This document shows positions 1 to 10,019 of a DNA stretch of 36,586 bases, piece by piece. Under the pieces are notes generated by a model, which was not told where the DNA came from, did not search any database, and was given only the letters and a program-made list of their open reading frames with translations. This stretch comes from Azoarcus sp. Its GTDB lineage: Bacteria; Pseudomonadota; Gammaproteobacteria; Burkholderiales; Rhodocyclaceae. The position numbers were made by a program, and so were the translations under genes. Position 1 is the stretch's first letter, and every line of letters begins with the position of its first letter. The stretch is taken from contig JAITLI010000090.1 in NCBI GenBank assembly GCA_031277975.1, positions 1-36,586 of the forward strand, given 5' to 3'.

Positions 1-2
1 CG

Positions 3-113
3 CTGGTCGAGGCCGCGAGCCAATACCCCCCGCCGCCCGGCGGCGCGACGGAACTGGGCGAGGACTACGCCGATTTGCTCGATGTCATCGGCGGGCAGTG
101 GGAGGCGGTGTAA
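3..113 (+). CDS. 3' end of an uncharacterised CDS (partial, truncated by window start)
   Basis: Frame 3 open from the window edge, reads LVEAASQYPPPPGGATELGEDYADLLDVIGGQWEAV then TAA at 111-113. Confidence 0.4.
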   Translation: MVEAASQYPPPPGGATELGEDYADLLDVIGGQWEAV

Positions 114-204
114 GAATCAGGGGACGGGGATCGGGGGATCGGGTCACTGTCGAGAGGATCCGTTGCGAGACACTTGTCGCCGCGCCAATCCTCCTCCCGC
201 CCCC

Positions 205-275
205 TCGTCATTGCGAGGCGCGCCGCGCCGTGGCAATTCAGTGCATTCTAAACGGCGCGAAGCGCCGCTGATTTG
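205..275 (+). repeat. Dispersed ~70-bp REP-like intergenic repeat, copy 1
   Basis: CTCGTCATTGCGAGGCGCGCCGCGCCGTGGCAATTCAGTGCATTCTAAACGGCGCGAAGCGCCGCTGATTT; matches the copies at 6766-6834 (reverse) and 10045-10115. Confidence 0.8.
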
Positions 276-389
276 AACCGCCGCATGGGTTGCCACGGTG
301 CTGCATCCGCCGCCGCCTTGATGTTGTCCAGCAATTTCCGGTTCCCGCGCGAGCGCGAACCCCGCCGGGCGCGGCTCGAATCTTCCCGT

Positions 390-1310
390 TCAATCCGCCG
401 TGATCCGCATGCGTTGCCGGAGCGTGATTTTCGCGCCCGAAGCGCGGCTATGGAAAGAAAAAGGGATCGACTCCTGCACCACGCGCCCCCCCGGCCGGAT
501 GCGCGTCCGCCGCACATCGAAATGCAGGTGCGGCCCGGAAGAAAAGCCGGTATTGCCGGAATAGGCCAGCGCCTGTCCCGCCTCGACCCGTTCCCCAGGG
601 CGCACCAGCGCGCTGCGCGGCGCGAGATGCGCATACTGCGCGAAAGTGCCGTCCGCATGCAGGATGGAAATGAGATTGGTCTGCCCGGCAAGCGCGGGAT
701 CGCGCCGTCCGGCGGTGAATCCATCCTTGACTTCGATCACGACGCCGCCGCGCGCGGCGCACACGAGCGTGCCCCGCGCAACGCCGAAGTCCACCGCATG
801 GCGGCTCATGGCGTCCCTGTGAGTCGTGATGATGCCATTGGGTTCCTGTGTGACGCGCGCCCGCGTGCCTTTTCCGAAAGGCAGCACATAACGGAAATCC
901 TGGTCGGGCACGGCGAAGGCATCGCCGACGCTGTAGGTATAACTGAAGCTGGCGTGATATGGCTTCTTGCTGTTTTTCGCGGAAATACGGGCGATTTCCT
1001 TGCTGGAACTCGCCGCGACGACCTCTTGCGCCGGCCATGATCTGTCGGACTGGAAATTGCTCCCGGCGATCCTGACGACCACCGTGACCGGCGCCGCCCC
1101 TTTATTCATGGCGACGATCCGGTGTTCCTGCCCGGAGCGGATCTGTTCGATCCGGAAAACATCGCCGTCCGCGCCCCACGCCGCAGCCATCCCCGCCAGG
1201 CAAAAGAATGGAAGACAAAAAAGCCGCCGCCGCGCGGCATGGCCGATGATCGAAGCGAACAGCCGCCCTGGAGGCGCGGCGAAGCAGCGGCGGCAAAGCG
1301 TGCGCCGCAT
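390..1310 (-). CDS. M23 (LytM-type) family metallopeptidase, secreted
   Basis: Hydrophobic N-terminal segment; HAVDF (HxxxD) and GPHLHFDV (HxH) zinc motifs; typical beta-strand context. Confidence 0.88.
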   Translation of the reverse strand: MRRTLCRRCFAAPPGRLFASIIGHAARRRLFCLPFFCLAGMAAAWGADGDVFRIEQIRSGQEHRIVAMNKGAAPVTVVVRIAGSNFQSDRSWPAQEVVAASSSKEIARISAKNSKKPYHASFSYTYSVGDAFAVPDQDFRYVLPFGKGTRARVTQEPNGIITTHRDAMSRHAVDFGVARGTLVCAARGGVVIEVKDGFTAGRRDPALAGQTNLISILHADGTFAQYAHLAPRSALVRPGERVEAGQALAYSGNTGFSSGPHLHFDVRRTRIRPGGRVVQESIPFSFHSRASGAKITLRQRMRITAD

Positions 1311-1311
1311 G

Positions 1312-2139
1312 TCAGTCTTTCTCCGCGCAACCCGGAGACATCAGCGCGCGCGCGAAACACAGGTCTTCCCACGCCTTGCCCTTGTCCAGCGGATTGCGCA
1401 GCAGATAGGCGGGGTGGTAAGTCACGGCCACCGCCACGCCGCCGCGCTCGAAGCGTTTGCCGCGCGCGGCGGCGATGCTGATTTCGCGCCCGATCAGCGC
1501 CTGCGCCGCCGGACGGCCCAGTGCGACCAGCAGCCAGGGCTGGATGAGCGCAATCTGGCGATCGAGAAAGGGCAGGCAAGCGCCGATTTCCGCCGCTTCC
1601 GGAGTGCGGTTGTGCGGCGGGCGGCATTTGACCGCGTTGGCGATGTAGACGTTTTCGCCGCGCTTGAGGCCGAGCGCCGCCAGCATGTGGTCGAGCAAAT
1701 GCCCGGCCTGTCCGACGAAAGGTTCGCCACGGCGATCTTCCTCCGCTCCCGGCCCTTCACCGACGAACATCCAGCGCGCCCCGCGGTCGCCGACGCCCGG
1801 CACGGCCTGCGTGCGCCGCTCACACAGCGCGCAGGCGCGGCAGGCGCGGATGCGCTCTTCCAGTTCCGGCCAGTCCAGCGTGGCGATGCGCTGGATGCGC
1901 TCGCCGATGGAAGGCTGGGGCGGCGGCTCGGGCGGCCCGGCCACAGGGGGCGCATCCGGCACCGGCGTGGCGGCTTCTTCCCGTCCGGCGGCGCGCGCGT
2001 CGGGAATGGGCCGCCGCACTTCTTCTACGGGCGGCGGGGCGGAGACATCGCCGGAAGGCGCGTCTTCCCCGGCGGTGCGCAGGCGCCACAGAGGGGCGAG
2101 TCCCATTTCGCGGAGAATGGCGGCGCGTTGCGGCTTCAT
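1312..2139 (-). CDS. Uracil-DNA glycosylase, family 4-like
   Basis: CRACALCERRTQAVPG, FVGEGPGAEEDRRGEPFVGQAGHLLD, NAVKCRPPHNRTP, TYHPAYLLRN motifs; Cys residues consistent with an Fe-S cluster. Confidence 0.9.
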   Translation of the reverse strand: MKPQRAAILREMGLAPLWRLRTAGEDAPSGDVSAPPPVEEVRRPIPDARAAGREEAATPVPDAPPVAGPPEPPPQPSIGERIQRIATLDWPELEERIRACRACALCERRTQAVPGVGDRGARWMFVGEGPGAEEDRRGEPFVGQAGHLLDHMLAALGLKRGENVYIANAVKCRPPHNRTPEAAEIGACLPFLDRQIALIQPWLLVALGRPAAQALIGREISIAAARGKRFERGGVAVAVTYHPAYLLRNPLDKGKAWEDLCFARALMSPGCAEKD

Positions 2140-2464
2140 GGGGCTTCGCGGGCGAGAGCCTGGAATGCGCGAAGGGCGCGCCGCTTGTGGTTTTCGAGTG
2201 AGAAAACCCTGGCGCTCCCGCGCTCTTTCCCAACGCCGCGCCGCGCCGCGTCAGGAAACGAACAGCCTCCCACTTCGCAATGCCGAGTTCTTCCAATGGA
2301 TTCCCCTCCCTCGCTTGGCGGGGGAGGGCGCCCGAAGGGCGGGAGAGGGCGTCGTTCCATCCGGCGCGCAGCGCCGCTGATTGAATCAAGGAATTCCCCT
2401 CGCCAGGGGAGGGAGGGGAATGCTTTGGAAAAACCACCGCGCTCATTTCGATGGCGAAGCCGCA

Positions 2465-2926
2465 TCATAGCTCCAGTTTCATGACAATAGCGTCCTCGCG
2501 TCCGCCGGAAGCTGGATAATAGCCTTTGCGCCGTCCGATTTCGACAAAACCGGCGCGCCGGTAGAGCGCCAGCGCGGGTGCGTTGGAGGGGCGGACTTCG
2601 AGGAAAAACCAGTGGGTGCCGCCGCGCCGCGCTTCGTCCAGCAGATAGCCGAGAAAGCGCCCTCCGAGACCACGCCCCTGTTCGCCGTGCGTCACGCTGA
2701 TGTTGAGGAGATGATTTTCGTCGATCACCGCAAGCACCACCGCGTAGGCCACGGGTACGCCGCCGTCGGACATCAGCCAGCAGGCATGTCCCACCGCCAG
2801 CGAGTCGAAAAAATTGTTCCGCGACCACGGAAAGGGATGCAGGAGGGCTTCCTGCGCTGCCACCCAGTCGAGATCGTCTTCGCGCATGGGGGTGAAGCTC
2901 AGGCCCGGGGCGCGCTCCGGCATCAT
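2465..2926 (-). CDS. rimI: Ribosomal-protein-S18-alanine N-acetyltransferase (GNAT)
   Basis: MMPERAPGLSF...LLNISVTHGEQGRGLGGRFLGYLL...FLEVRPSNAPALALYRRAGFVEIGRRKGYY; start chosen at 2926 because it overlaps the tsaB stop (ATGA); the ORF track extends further upstream. Confidence 0.88.
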   Translation of the reverse strand: MMPERAPGLSFTPMREDDLDWVAAQEALLHPFPWSRNNFFDSLAVGHACWLMSDGGVPVAYAVVLAVIDENHLLNISVTHGEQGRGLGGRFLGYLLDEARRGGTHWFFLEVRPSNAPALALYRRAGFVEIGRRKGYYPASGGREDAIVMKLEL

Positions 2927-3609
2927 GCCTTGTTCCCCCGCGCCAGGCGCTCGGCGGTGGTCAGCGCAACTTTGTTGCGCACATACAGGGGCGCGGTGCG
3001 TTCGGGCGGCGCCATGGCCGCCGCGCCCATGGCCGCTGCCAGGCGGGCCACCGCTTCCGCCGAGGGCGTCGCCGTCGGATCGCAACCGGCAAGTCCGGCG
3101 GTGACAGTGGTCAGATCCGCCGTGTGCGCGGCAAATGCCGTCCCCAAGCCGAACCATGCGCCCGCCGGCGGGCGCGGCAGCGCGGCGGGGGCGCAGCAGG
3201 CGGGCGCGGCAAGCTCGCTGACCGCGCCGCCTTCCACCCGGTAGCGTCCGTGGTAGATCTCGCCCATGCGCGCATCGGTCGCCACCAGCGCCAGGGGCCG
3301 GGGCGACTGCATGGCCAGCGCCGCCAGTGTGCACACCGGAATCACCCCCAAGCCCGCGCCAAGCGCCAGACCCTGCGCGACGCCGCACGCCAGCCGCAGG
3401 CCGGTAAAAGCGCCCGGCCCCGCGCCGAAGGCCACGGCATCGAGCGCGCCCATGCCCAGCCCGGCTTCGGCCAGCAGCGCGGCGGTAACGGCGAGAATAC
3501 GTTCGGAGTGGTCCGCGTGCCCTTCAAACCAGACCACGCGCGTCCCGCCATTGATATAGAGCGCGGCACTGGCGCGCTCGCAGGAAGATTCAAAAGCAAG
3601 TAACTTCAT
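2923..3609 (-). CDS. tsaB: tRNA threonylcarbamoyladenosine biosynthesis protein TsaB
   Basis: MKLLAFESSCERASAALY, AFGAGPGAFTGLRLACGVAQGLA motifs; tsaB-rimI adjacency. Confidence 0.9.
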   Translation of the reverse strand: MKLLAFESSCERASAALYINGGTRVVWFEGHADHSERILAVTAALLAEAGLGMGALDAVAFGAGPGAFTGLRLACGVAQGLALGAGLGVIPVCTLAALAMQSPRPLALVATDARMGEIYHGRYRVEGGAVSELAAPACCAPAALPRPPAGAWFGLGTAFAAHTADLTTVTAGLAGCDPTATPSAEAVARLAAAMGAAAMAPPERTAPLYVRNKVALTTAERLARGNKA

Positions 3610-3696
3610 CGTGCCGGTATTTTACCGGCGCGAACCCCGATACGGGCTGGCGGCGGGCATTCGCGCGCCGCACGCCGCCGTCCGCGCTGGCCGGGA

Positions 3697-4725
3697 TCAA
3701 TGCGGCGCGTTTTCTTTTCCGGCGATGAATGGCTCCAGCGCGGCAAGTACGCGCGCCGGTCCGATGCCGGTCAGGCAGCGGGTGTGTGCGAGCGGGCAGC
3801 GGCGCGCGAAGCAGGGGGCGCAGGGCAGGCACAGCGATTCGATGATGGCGCGCTTGCCCAGGGGCGGCGTATGTTCTGGGCTGGAAGAGCCGAAGATCGC
3901 CGCCAGCGGCACATCGAGCGCGGCGGCGACGTGCATGAGGCCGGAATCGTTGCTGACGGCGGCGCGGGCGAGCGCGAGGAGGTCGACCGCATCGCCCAGC
4001 CCGGTGCGGCCGGTGAGGTCACGCACATCGGGATTGCCGGCGGCGATCGGGCGCGCGGCTTCGCTGTCCTTGTTCGACCCCAGCACCCAGATCTGGAAAC
4101 CCCGGGCGGCGAGCAGGCGGGCAAGTCCGGCGTAATGCGCGGGCGGCCATTGCTTGGCGGGGCCGTATTCGGCGCCAGGCATGAAGGCGATGACCGGACG
4201 CGCGACGTCGAGTCCGAACCGTTCGAGCAGCGCGCGCTGGTTGACCGCATCGGCAATCAGGCTCGGTACGCGGAAAGAGGGCGGCGCGGCGTCTGCGCCG
4301 CGCGGCTGGCCGAGCGCGACGAAGCGCTGCACGGTCATCGGCAGGCGGGCGCGGTCGAGCGGGCGCAAGTCGTTGAGCAGGCCATAGCGCATTTCGCCGC
4401 GAAAGCCGGTGCGCTGCGGGATGCGGGCGAAAAATGGCGCGAGCGCCGATTTGAAGGAACCGGGAAGCACGATCGCCTGGCCATAGCGCTCCCGCGCCAG
4501 TTCGCGCCCGAGCCGCCAGCGCGCCCCCAGATCGATCTGGCCGTGGCCGAGCGGCATGACCACGCCGCGCCGCACTTCCGGCATGCGGGCGAGGATCGGC
4601 AGCGACCACGCCGGAGCGAGTACGTCGATCTCGCATGCGCCAGCGTGTTTCAGGCTCATGAACAGGCTTTGCGCCATGACCATGTCCCCGACCCAGGATG
4701 GGCCCACGATCAGGATTTTGCGCAT
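3697..4725 (-). CDS. waaF: ADP-heptose:LPS heptosyltransferase II
   Basis: MRKILIVGPSWVGDMVMAQSLF, FMPGAEYGPAKQWP, NDSGLMHVAAALDVPLAAIFGSSSPEHTPP. Confidence 0.93.
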   Translation of the reverse strand: MRKILIVGPSWVGDMVMAQSLFMSLKHAGACEIDVLAPAWSLPILARMPEVRRGVVMPLGHGQIDLGARWRLGRELARERYGQAIVLPGSFKSALAPFFARIPQRTGFRGEMRYGLLNDLRPLDRARLPMTVQRFVALGQPRGADAAPPSFRVPSLIADAVNQRALLERFGLDVARPVIAFMPGAEYGPAKQWPPAHYAGLARLLAARGFQIWVLGSNKDSEAARPIAAGNPDVRDLTGRTGLGDAVDLLALARAAVSNDSGLMHVAAALDVPLAAIFGSSSPEHTPPLGKRAIIESLCLPCAPCFARRCPLAHTRCLTGIGPARVLAALEPFIAGKENAPH

Positions 4726-4737
4726 TGCCGCGTGTTT

Positions 4738-5703
4738 TCAGCGCCGGTGCAGCCAGTCGAAATAGCGCGCCACGCCCGTGGCGACGTCCATGAAGACATG
4801 TTCGCAGCCCGCCGCGCGCAGCGCCGAAAGATCGGCTTCGGTGAAACTCTGGTAGCGGCCCCTGAGATGGTCGGGAAAGGGAATGTAGTCGATGCCGCCG
4901 AAACCGCTGTCACTGCGCCAGTTGCGGTGCCAGTCGATGGCGGCGCGCGCCAGATCGTTGAAGCTCTGCGCCCGCCCGGCGCCCACGTTGAAAATACCCG
5001 AGACTTGCGGATGGTCGAGCAACCACAGATTGACGGCGACGGCATCGTCGACGTGGATGAAATCGCGGCGCTGCTCGCCCGGCCCGTAACCTTCGGAACC
5101 CTCGAAAAGCCGCAGCCGGCCGCTGTCGTGCAACTGGTTGTTGACGTGGAAAGCAACACTCGCCATCGCGCCCTTGTGCTGTTCGCGCGGGCCATAGACA
5201 TTGAAATAGCGCAGGCCCGCCACCTGGCTGCCGATGCCGTCCAGACGGGCGCGCAGGTGGCAATCGAAGAGGAACTTGGAATAGGCATACATATTGAGCG
5301 GCTGTTCGTGCTCGCGCGCTTCGCGGAAAACCGGCCCCATGCCATAGACCGAAGCCGAAGAGGCATAAATGAACGGCGTCTTGCGCGCCGTGCACCAGGC
5401 CAGCAGCGCCTTGGTGTACTCGAAATTCACTTTCATCACGAAACGCCCGTCCCACTCGGTGGTCGACGAACAGGCGCCCTCGTGGAAAACCGCTTCCACC
5501 GCGCCGAAGCGCTCGCCCTTCTCCATGCGGGCAAGGAAGTCGTCCTTGTCGAGATAATCGTGGATGTCGGCATCGGCCAGGTTCAGGCATTTGTGGCCGT
5601 CGCCCAGGTCATCGACCACGAGGATGTCGCGGATGCCCCGGGCGTTGAGGCCCTGCACGATATTGCTGCCGATGAAACCGGCGCCGCCGGTGACGATGAT
5701 CAT
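4738..5703 (-). CDS. hldD: ADP-L-glycero-D-manno-heptose 6-epimerase
   Basis: [20 protein letters not shown] Rossmann motif, YAYSKF catalytic YxxxK, heptose-epimerase signature; adjacent to waaF and the heptose kinase. Confidence 0.94.
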   Translation of the reverse strand: MIIVTGGAGFIGSNIVQGLNARGIRDILVVDDLGDGHKCLNLADADIHDYLDKDDFLARMEKGERFGAVEAVFHEGACSSTTEWDGRFVMKVNFEYTKALLAWCTARKTPFIYASSASVYGMGPVFREAREHEQPLNMYAYSKFLFDCHLRARLDGIGSQVAGLRYFNVYGPREQHKGAMASVAFHVNNQLHDSGRLRLFEGSEGYGPGEQRRDFIHVDDAVAVNLWLLDHPQVSGIFNVGAGRAQSFNDLARAAIDWHRNWRSDSGFGGIDYIPFPDHLRGRYQSFTEADLSALRAAGCEHVFMDVATGVARYFDWLHRR

Positions 5704-5718
5704 GAAAAACTCCTGTAT

Positions 5719-6669
5719 TTATCCGGAATGCGCCAGCGCCTCGGACAGTTCGGCGCGGCTGACGGCGGCGGTGCCGAGCTTGCCGACCACAATGCCGGCG
5801 GCGGCGTTGGCCAGTCGCGTGGCGTGGGGCAGATCGAGTCCGCAAGCGAGACTCGCGCCAAGCACCGCGACCACGGTATCGCCCGCGCCGGTGACGTCGA
5901 ACACATCGCGCGCGCGCGCGGGCAGATCGAGCGCGGGCCGGTCTTTTTGCAACAAAGTCATGCCGCGCTCCGAGCGCGTGATGAGCAGCGCCTCCAGTCC
6001 CAGGCACGCGCGCAGCGCCTCGCCGCGCTCGCGTATCGCCTGTTCATCAGCGCAGTGACCGGCCACGGCCTCGAATTCGCTCATGTTCGGCGTGATGACC
6101 GAAGCATTGCGATAACGCTCGAAGCACGCGCCCTTGGGGTCGACCACCACGGGCAGGCCGCGCGCGCGCGCCGCCTCAATCAGCGTCGCGGCCTGCGCGA
6201 GCGTCCCCTTGCCATAATCGGAGAGTACCGCCGCGCCCGCGCCGTCGAGCGCCGTGGCGAAGGCGCTCTCCACGCCCGCCGCCTCCAGCACGGCGAAATC
6301 GTTCTCGAAATCGAGCCGGATGAGCTGCTGGTGACGGCTGATGACCCGCAGCTTGGTGATCGTCGGATGCCCCGGCGCCTCCACCAGATCGCAGAGCACC
6401 CCGCCCGCCGCCAACTTCCCGGACAAAAGCCGCGCCGCCTCGTCCCGCCCCACCAGCCCCACCAATCGCGCCGCCGCCCCCAGCGCGGCGGCGTTGAGCG
6501 CCACATTCCCCGCCCCGCCCGCCCGGAACTCATCGTTTTCCACCTTCACCACCGGCACCGGCGCTTCGGGCGAAATGCGCGTGGCCACGCCATGCCAATA
6601 ACGATCGAGCATGACATCACCCGCGACGGCAAGGCGGCAGGCGGAAAAATCGGGTAGTGGAACGGACAT
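5719..6669 (-). CDS. D-glycero-beta-D-manno-heptose-7-phosphate kinase (single-domain, RfaE1/HldA type)
   Basis: PfkB-type kinase: GDVMLDRYWHG, RAGGAGNVALN, DVTGAGDTVVAVL; 316 aa, so no C-terminal cytidylyltransferase domain. Confidence 0.9.
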   Translation of the reverse strand: MSVPLPDFSACRLAVAGDVMLDRYWHGVATRISPEAPVPVVKVENDEFRAGGAGNVALNAAALGAAARLVGLVGRDEAARLLSGKLAAGGVLCDLVEAPGHPTITKLRVISRHQQLIRLDFENDFAVLEAAGVESAFATALDGAGAAVLSDYGKGTLAQAATLIEAARARGLPVVVDPKGACFERYRNASVITPNMSEFEAVAGHCADEQAIRERGEALRACLGLEALLITRSERGMTLLQKDRPALDLPARARDVFDVTGAGDTVVAVLGASLACGLDLPHATRLANAAAGIVVGKLGTAAVSRAELSEALAHSG

Positions 6670-6765
6670 GGGGCAAGGCCGGAGCGAGAAGCGGAAGGCA
6701 CAATTATCCCACGAAGGCTGGCGGATGGCTCCGCAGATGGCGCGGCGGACAATCCAGGCGTGCAG

Positions 6766-6834
6766 TCAGCGGCACTTCGCGCCGGACGAAACGAACTGGA
6801 TTGCCACGGCGCTGCGCGCCTCGCAATGATGAGG
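6766..6834 (-). repeat. Dispersed ~70-bp REP-like intergenic repeat, copy 2 (reverse orientation)
   Basis: Reverse complement reads CTCATCATTGCGAGGCGCGCAGCGCCGTGGCAATCCAGTTCGTTTCGTCCGGCGCGAAGTGCCGCTGAC. Confidence 0.8.
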
Positions 6835-6938
6835 GGGGAGCTTTCGCGATGATGGAGGGATTGCCGCGCCGCGACACTTCACGCAATGGCGAGTTCTTCC
6901 GAAGGCTCTCCGCCCAAAGAATTCCCTGCCGTCGGAGA

Positions 6939-7658
6939 TCAGAAATCCCCCGCCGCCGTTTGCAAGGCGGCGATGGCCGCCAGGCCCGCTGTTTCCGTGC
7001 GCAGGATGCGTGGCCCCAGGGCCGCCGCGCGGCAGCCGGAACGTTGGCAAAGCGCCAGTTCTTCCTCGCTCCAGCCGCCTTCCGGGCCGACGAGGAGGTG
7101 GACGGGGGCGGCCAGCGGCGGCATTCCGGACAGGCGTTCGCCGCCGGGGGCGAGGATCAGGCGGGTAGCCGCCTCGCCCTGGCTGAGGTAGGCGGCGAGT
7201 TCCTGCACCGGCGCGACGAAGGGCGGGCGATTGCGCCCGCACTGCTCGCAGGCGGCAATGACGACCTGCCGCCAGTGCGCCACCCGCTTGCCGGCGCGCT
7301 CTCCGGCAAGGCGTGGCACCGAGCGCGCGGCCTGTAGCGGCACGATGCCCACGACGCCCAGTTCCACCGCTTTTTGTATCACCCAATCCATCTTGTCGCC
7401 GCTTGCCAGCGCCTGTGCGAGTACGATGGCGAACGGCGATTCCCTTTCGATTTCCCGCCACTGCCCGGCAACGGCGTATGCTTTGCGCGCACGAACTTCA
7501 AGACGGGCGTCAAGCTCGCCGCCGTTGCCGTCGAAAAGCGTCACCGCATCGCCGCGAGCCAGGCGCAATACCTTGAGCGCATGGTGCGCGGCGGCGGCTG
7601 GCAGTTCAACTTCCCCCGCGTGCGGCAAAATGCCCGGAAAATGAAAACGTGGAATCAT
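6939..7658 (-). CDS. rsmE: 16S rRNA (uracil1498-N3)-methyltransferase
   Basis: MIPRFHFPG start, HHALKVLRLARGD, IQKAVELGVVGIVPLQAARSV, LLVGPEGGWSEEEL, LGPRILRTETA; internal start at 7658 preferred over the longer ORF. Confidence 0.92.
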   Translation of the reverse strand: MIPRFHFPGILPHAGEVELPAAAAHHALKVLRLARGDAVTLFDGNGGELDARLEVRARKAYAVAGQWREIERESPFAIVLAQALASGDKMDWVIQKAVELGVVGIVPLQAARSVPRLAGERAGKRVAHWRQVVIAACEQCGRNRPPFVAPVQELAAYLSQGEAATRLILAPGGERLSGMPPLAAPVHLLVGPEGGWSEEELALCQRSGCRAAALGPRILRTETAGLAAIAALQTAAGDF

Positions 7659-7674
7659 CGCAACGATTATAAGC

Positions 7675-8547
7675 ATGCCTTCGATACCTTCAATGATTGC
7701 TCTGCCCCCGCCCCTCCCGCCCTCTTCCGGCCCGCCGCCCGCTCCTTCCGACGGCCTGCTGGCCAGGGCGCGCATCCTCGCGGCGCTGGTGCGCAGGATT
7801 GCCGGCGCGGAAATCCTGCCGCGCTACCTGAAAGTGGCGCGCGGACGCAAGGCCGACGGCTCTCTCTTCACCGAGGCGGATCTGGCCACGCAGCGGCGCC
7901 TCGCGGAAGAATTGCCGACGATCCTGCACGGACCGGTGCTGGGCGAAGAAATGAGCGGCGAGATGCAGGCGCGCCTCTGGAGCGAAGGCCGCGGCGGTCT
8001 GTGGTGCATCGACCCGATCGACGGCACCACCAATTTCATCAACGGCATTCCTTTTTTCGCGGTGGCGATCGCCTGGCTCGTCGACCACGAACCGCGCCTT
8101 GGTCTGGTCTATAACCCGATCAGCGACGAATGTTTCTACGCCGCCCGGGGCGCGGGCGCTTTCATCAACGACGAAACCCTTCCCCTGCGCCGCAGCACGC
8201 GGCGGTTGCGCGAAGCAGTGGCCGGTTTCGATTTCAAGCGCGTCAGCCCGCATCTGGGGGATGAACTGGTGGCGCGCCCGCCGTATTTCACTCAGCGCAA
8301 TTTTGGCTCCAGCGCGCTGGAATGGTGTTTCCTCGCCGCCGGGCGCTTCGATGTCTACATGCACGCCGGGCAAATGCTGTGGGATTACGCCGCCGGACAG
8401 TTGATCCTTGCCGAAGCCGGCGGCTGCGCCTGCGCGCTCGGCGGCGGCACGCTGTCGGCGGGACCGGCGGTCAAACGCGGCGTCATCGCCGCCGCCAACC
8501 CGCTGCTGTTCGCCGAATGGCGCGCGTGGCTGCAATCGCACTCATGA
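7675..8547 (+). CDS. Inositol monophosphatase family protein
   Basis: DPIDGTTNFINGIPFFAVAIAW and WDYAAGQLILAEAGG metal/substrate motifs. Confidence 0.88.
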   Translation: MPSIPSMIALPPPLPPSSGPPPAPSDGLLARARILAALVRRIAGAEILPRYLKVARGRKADGSLFTEADLATQRRLAEELPTILHGPVLGEEMSGEMQARLWSEGRGGLWCIDPIDGTTNFINGIPFFAVAIAWLVDHEPRLGLVYNPISDECFYAARGAGAFINDETLPLRRSTRRLREAVAGFDFKRVSPHLGDELVARPPYFTQRNFGSSALEWCFLAAGRFDVYMHAGQMLWDYAAGQLILAEAGGCACALGGGTLSAGPAVKRGVIAAANPLLFAEWRAWLQSHS

Positions 8548-8698
8548 AGCCGGAGGCTTTCTGGAAAAACACGGGCCGGAATTGATGATGCGTGTAGCGC
8601 CGCGAAAGGCGGGCGAACGGGATCGCCAGGGCGCCGCGTCCCGCGCGCGCCGCGCTCCTCCGGGAACCCGGAGGGAAATCTCCCCCACCCATATGCGT

Positions 8699-9649
8699 CT
8701 ACTGCCGCTGTTCGAGCCAGTGGGCCAGACCCTGCGCGTCGAGTTCCATGTCCACTCTCAACACCGGCCTGAGCCATTCGCGGCTTTCGGCGGGCGCTTC
8801 GGCGAGCAAGTAGCGCTCGATACTGGCATGGATAGTGTTCTTCCGGGCTTTTCCTTCTCCCGGCGCGGCTTCAGCCAGAGCGACGAAAACGTCGATCCGG
8901 CGCAATAAATCCGCGCCCAGGCGCTCCACATCATCCACCCGGCTGAAATGCGTAAGATACATCGCTTCCGGCTTGAGCGCGAGCAGGCGATGGATCGAAG
9001 CCTTCATCGCTTCGGGATCGAACTGGGTCGGCGTGGTGGCGGGGATCAGGAACGGCTCGCCGCTCACGCCCATTTCCCGATAAGCGATGCCGAAAGCGTC
9101 GCCGGTGAAACAGGCGCGCGCCCGCGCATCCCATAGGCACATGTGATGCTTGGCGTGCCCGGGCGTATGCAGGCATTGCAAGGCTCGGCCCGCGAGATCG
9201 AAAACCTGTCCATCGGCGGCTTCGAGCACCCTTTCGGGCGGTACCGGCACGGGCGCGCCGTAAAGGCGGCGAGCGATTTCCACGCCATACACTTCGGAGG
9301 CGCCTTCAAAAAGCCGGACGGGGTCGATCATGTGGCGCGCGCCGCGCGGATGCACCACCAGTTTTGCGTTCGGCAAGCGCGCCATGTAAGCGCCCGCGCC
9401 GCCCGCGTGATCGAGATGGACGTGGGTGAGAAACACATGATCCACCGCCTCCGGCGCCAGTCCGAGCTGATCGAGCGCGCCCAGGAAACGGGGCAGCGCG
9501 GCATTGTGGGCGGTATCGACCACCGCGACGCGGCCCTTTTCGACGATCAGATGCACGGCGGCCAATCCCGGACGTACATAGCCGGCATCCACGGCATGAA
9601 TATCGTCCGGCCAGGTAAAAAGCGGTTCAGTCTGCATGGCGCGGATCAC
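8699..9649 (-). CDS. MBL-fold metallo-hydrolase
   Basis: THVHLDHAGGAGAYM (HxHxDH), LHTPGHAKHH, CFTGDAFG. Confidence 0.88.
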   Translation of the reverse strand: MIRAMQTEPLFTWPDDIHAVDAGYVRPGLAAVHLIVEKGRVAVVDTAHNAALPRFLGALDQLGLAPEAVDHVFLTHVHLDHAGGAGAYMARLPNAKLVVHPRGARHMIDPVRLFEGASEVYGVEIARRLYGAPVPVPPERVLEAADGQVFDLAGRALQCLHTPGHAKHHMCLWDARARACFTGDAFGIAYREMGVSGEPFLIPATTPTQFDPEAMKASIHRLLALKPEAMYLTHFSRVDDVERLGADLLRRIDVFVALAEAAPGEGKARKNTIHASIERYLLAEAPAESREWLRPVLRVDMELDAQGLAHWLEQRQ

Positions 9650-9781
9650 TCGCGGGAGTTGTCAGATCCGGCAGGATAAAGCGTCCGCCCGGCGCGGGCA
9701 AACCCGATCCCTGATCCGCGGGTTACGGGGAATGCGGAACATCGGCATTGGCGATGCCGTTGAGAACCCGTTCCAGCAGCC

Positions 9782-9916
9782 CCGCCGCCGCCAGGCAATA
9801 ACGCCACGAGCAAAATGCACCATGGCCATGAGCGTCTCGGGAAGCTTCTCCCAGCAAACGAATATCCAGCGAAAGCGGTTCATCCACCCATGCGTGCGTT
9901 CGACCACCCAGCGCCG
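9782..9916 (-). pseudogene. Remnant of an IS5-family-like transposase C-terminus
   Basis: Frame reads RRWVVERTHGWMNRFRWIFVCWEKLPETLMAMVHFARGVIAWRR; upstream part of the gene is replaced by intergenic repeat sequence. Confidence 0.7.
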
Positions 9917-10019
9917 CTGCGCGCCGGATGGTTGAATCCTCCTCTCCCGGCCTTCGGCCACCCCGCAAGCAGGGGAGGGGAGTCCATCGGAAAGACTCGT
10001 CATTGCGAAAGCCGCCCCC

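Noticed and set aside
3700-6657. 985-aa plus-strand ORF
   Set aside because: Antisense to the clearly recognisable waaF-hldD-hldA genes; Arg/His/Ala-rich translation typical of spurious high-GC antisense frames.
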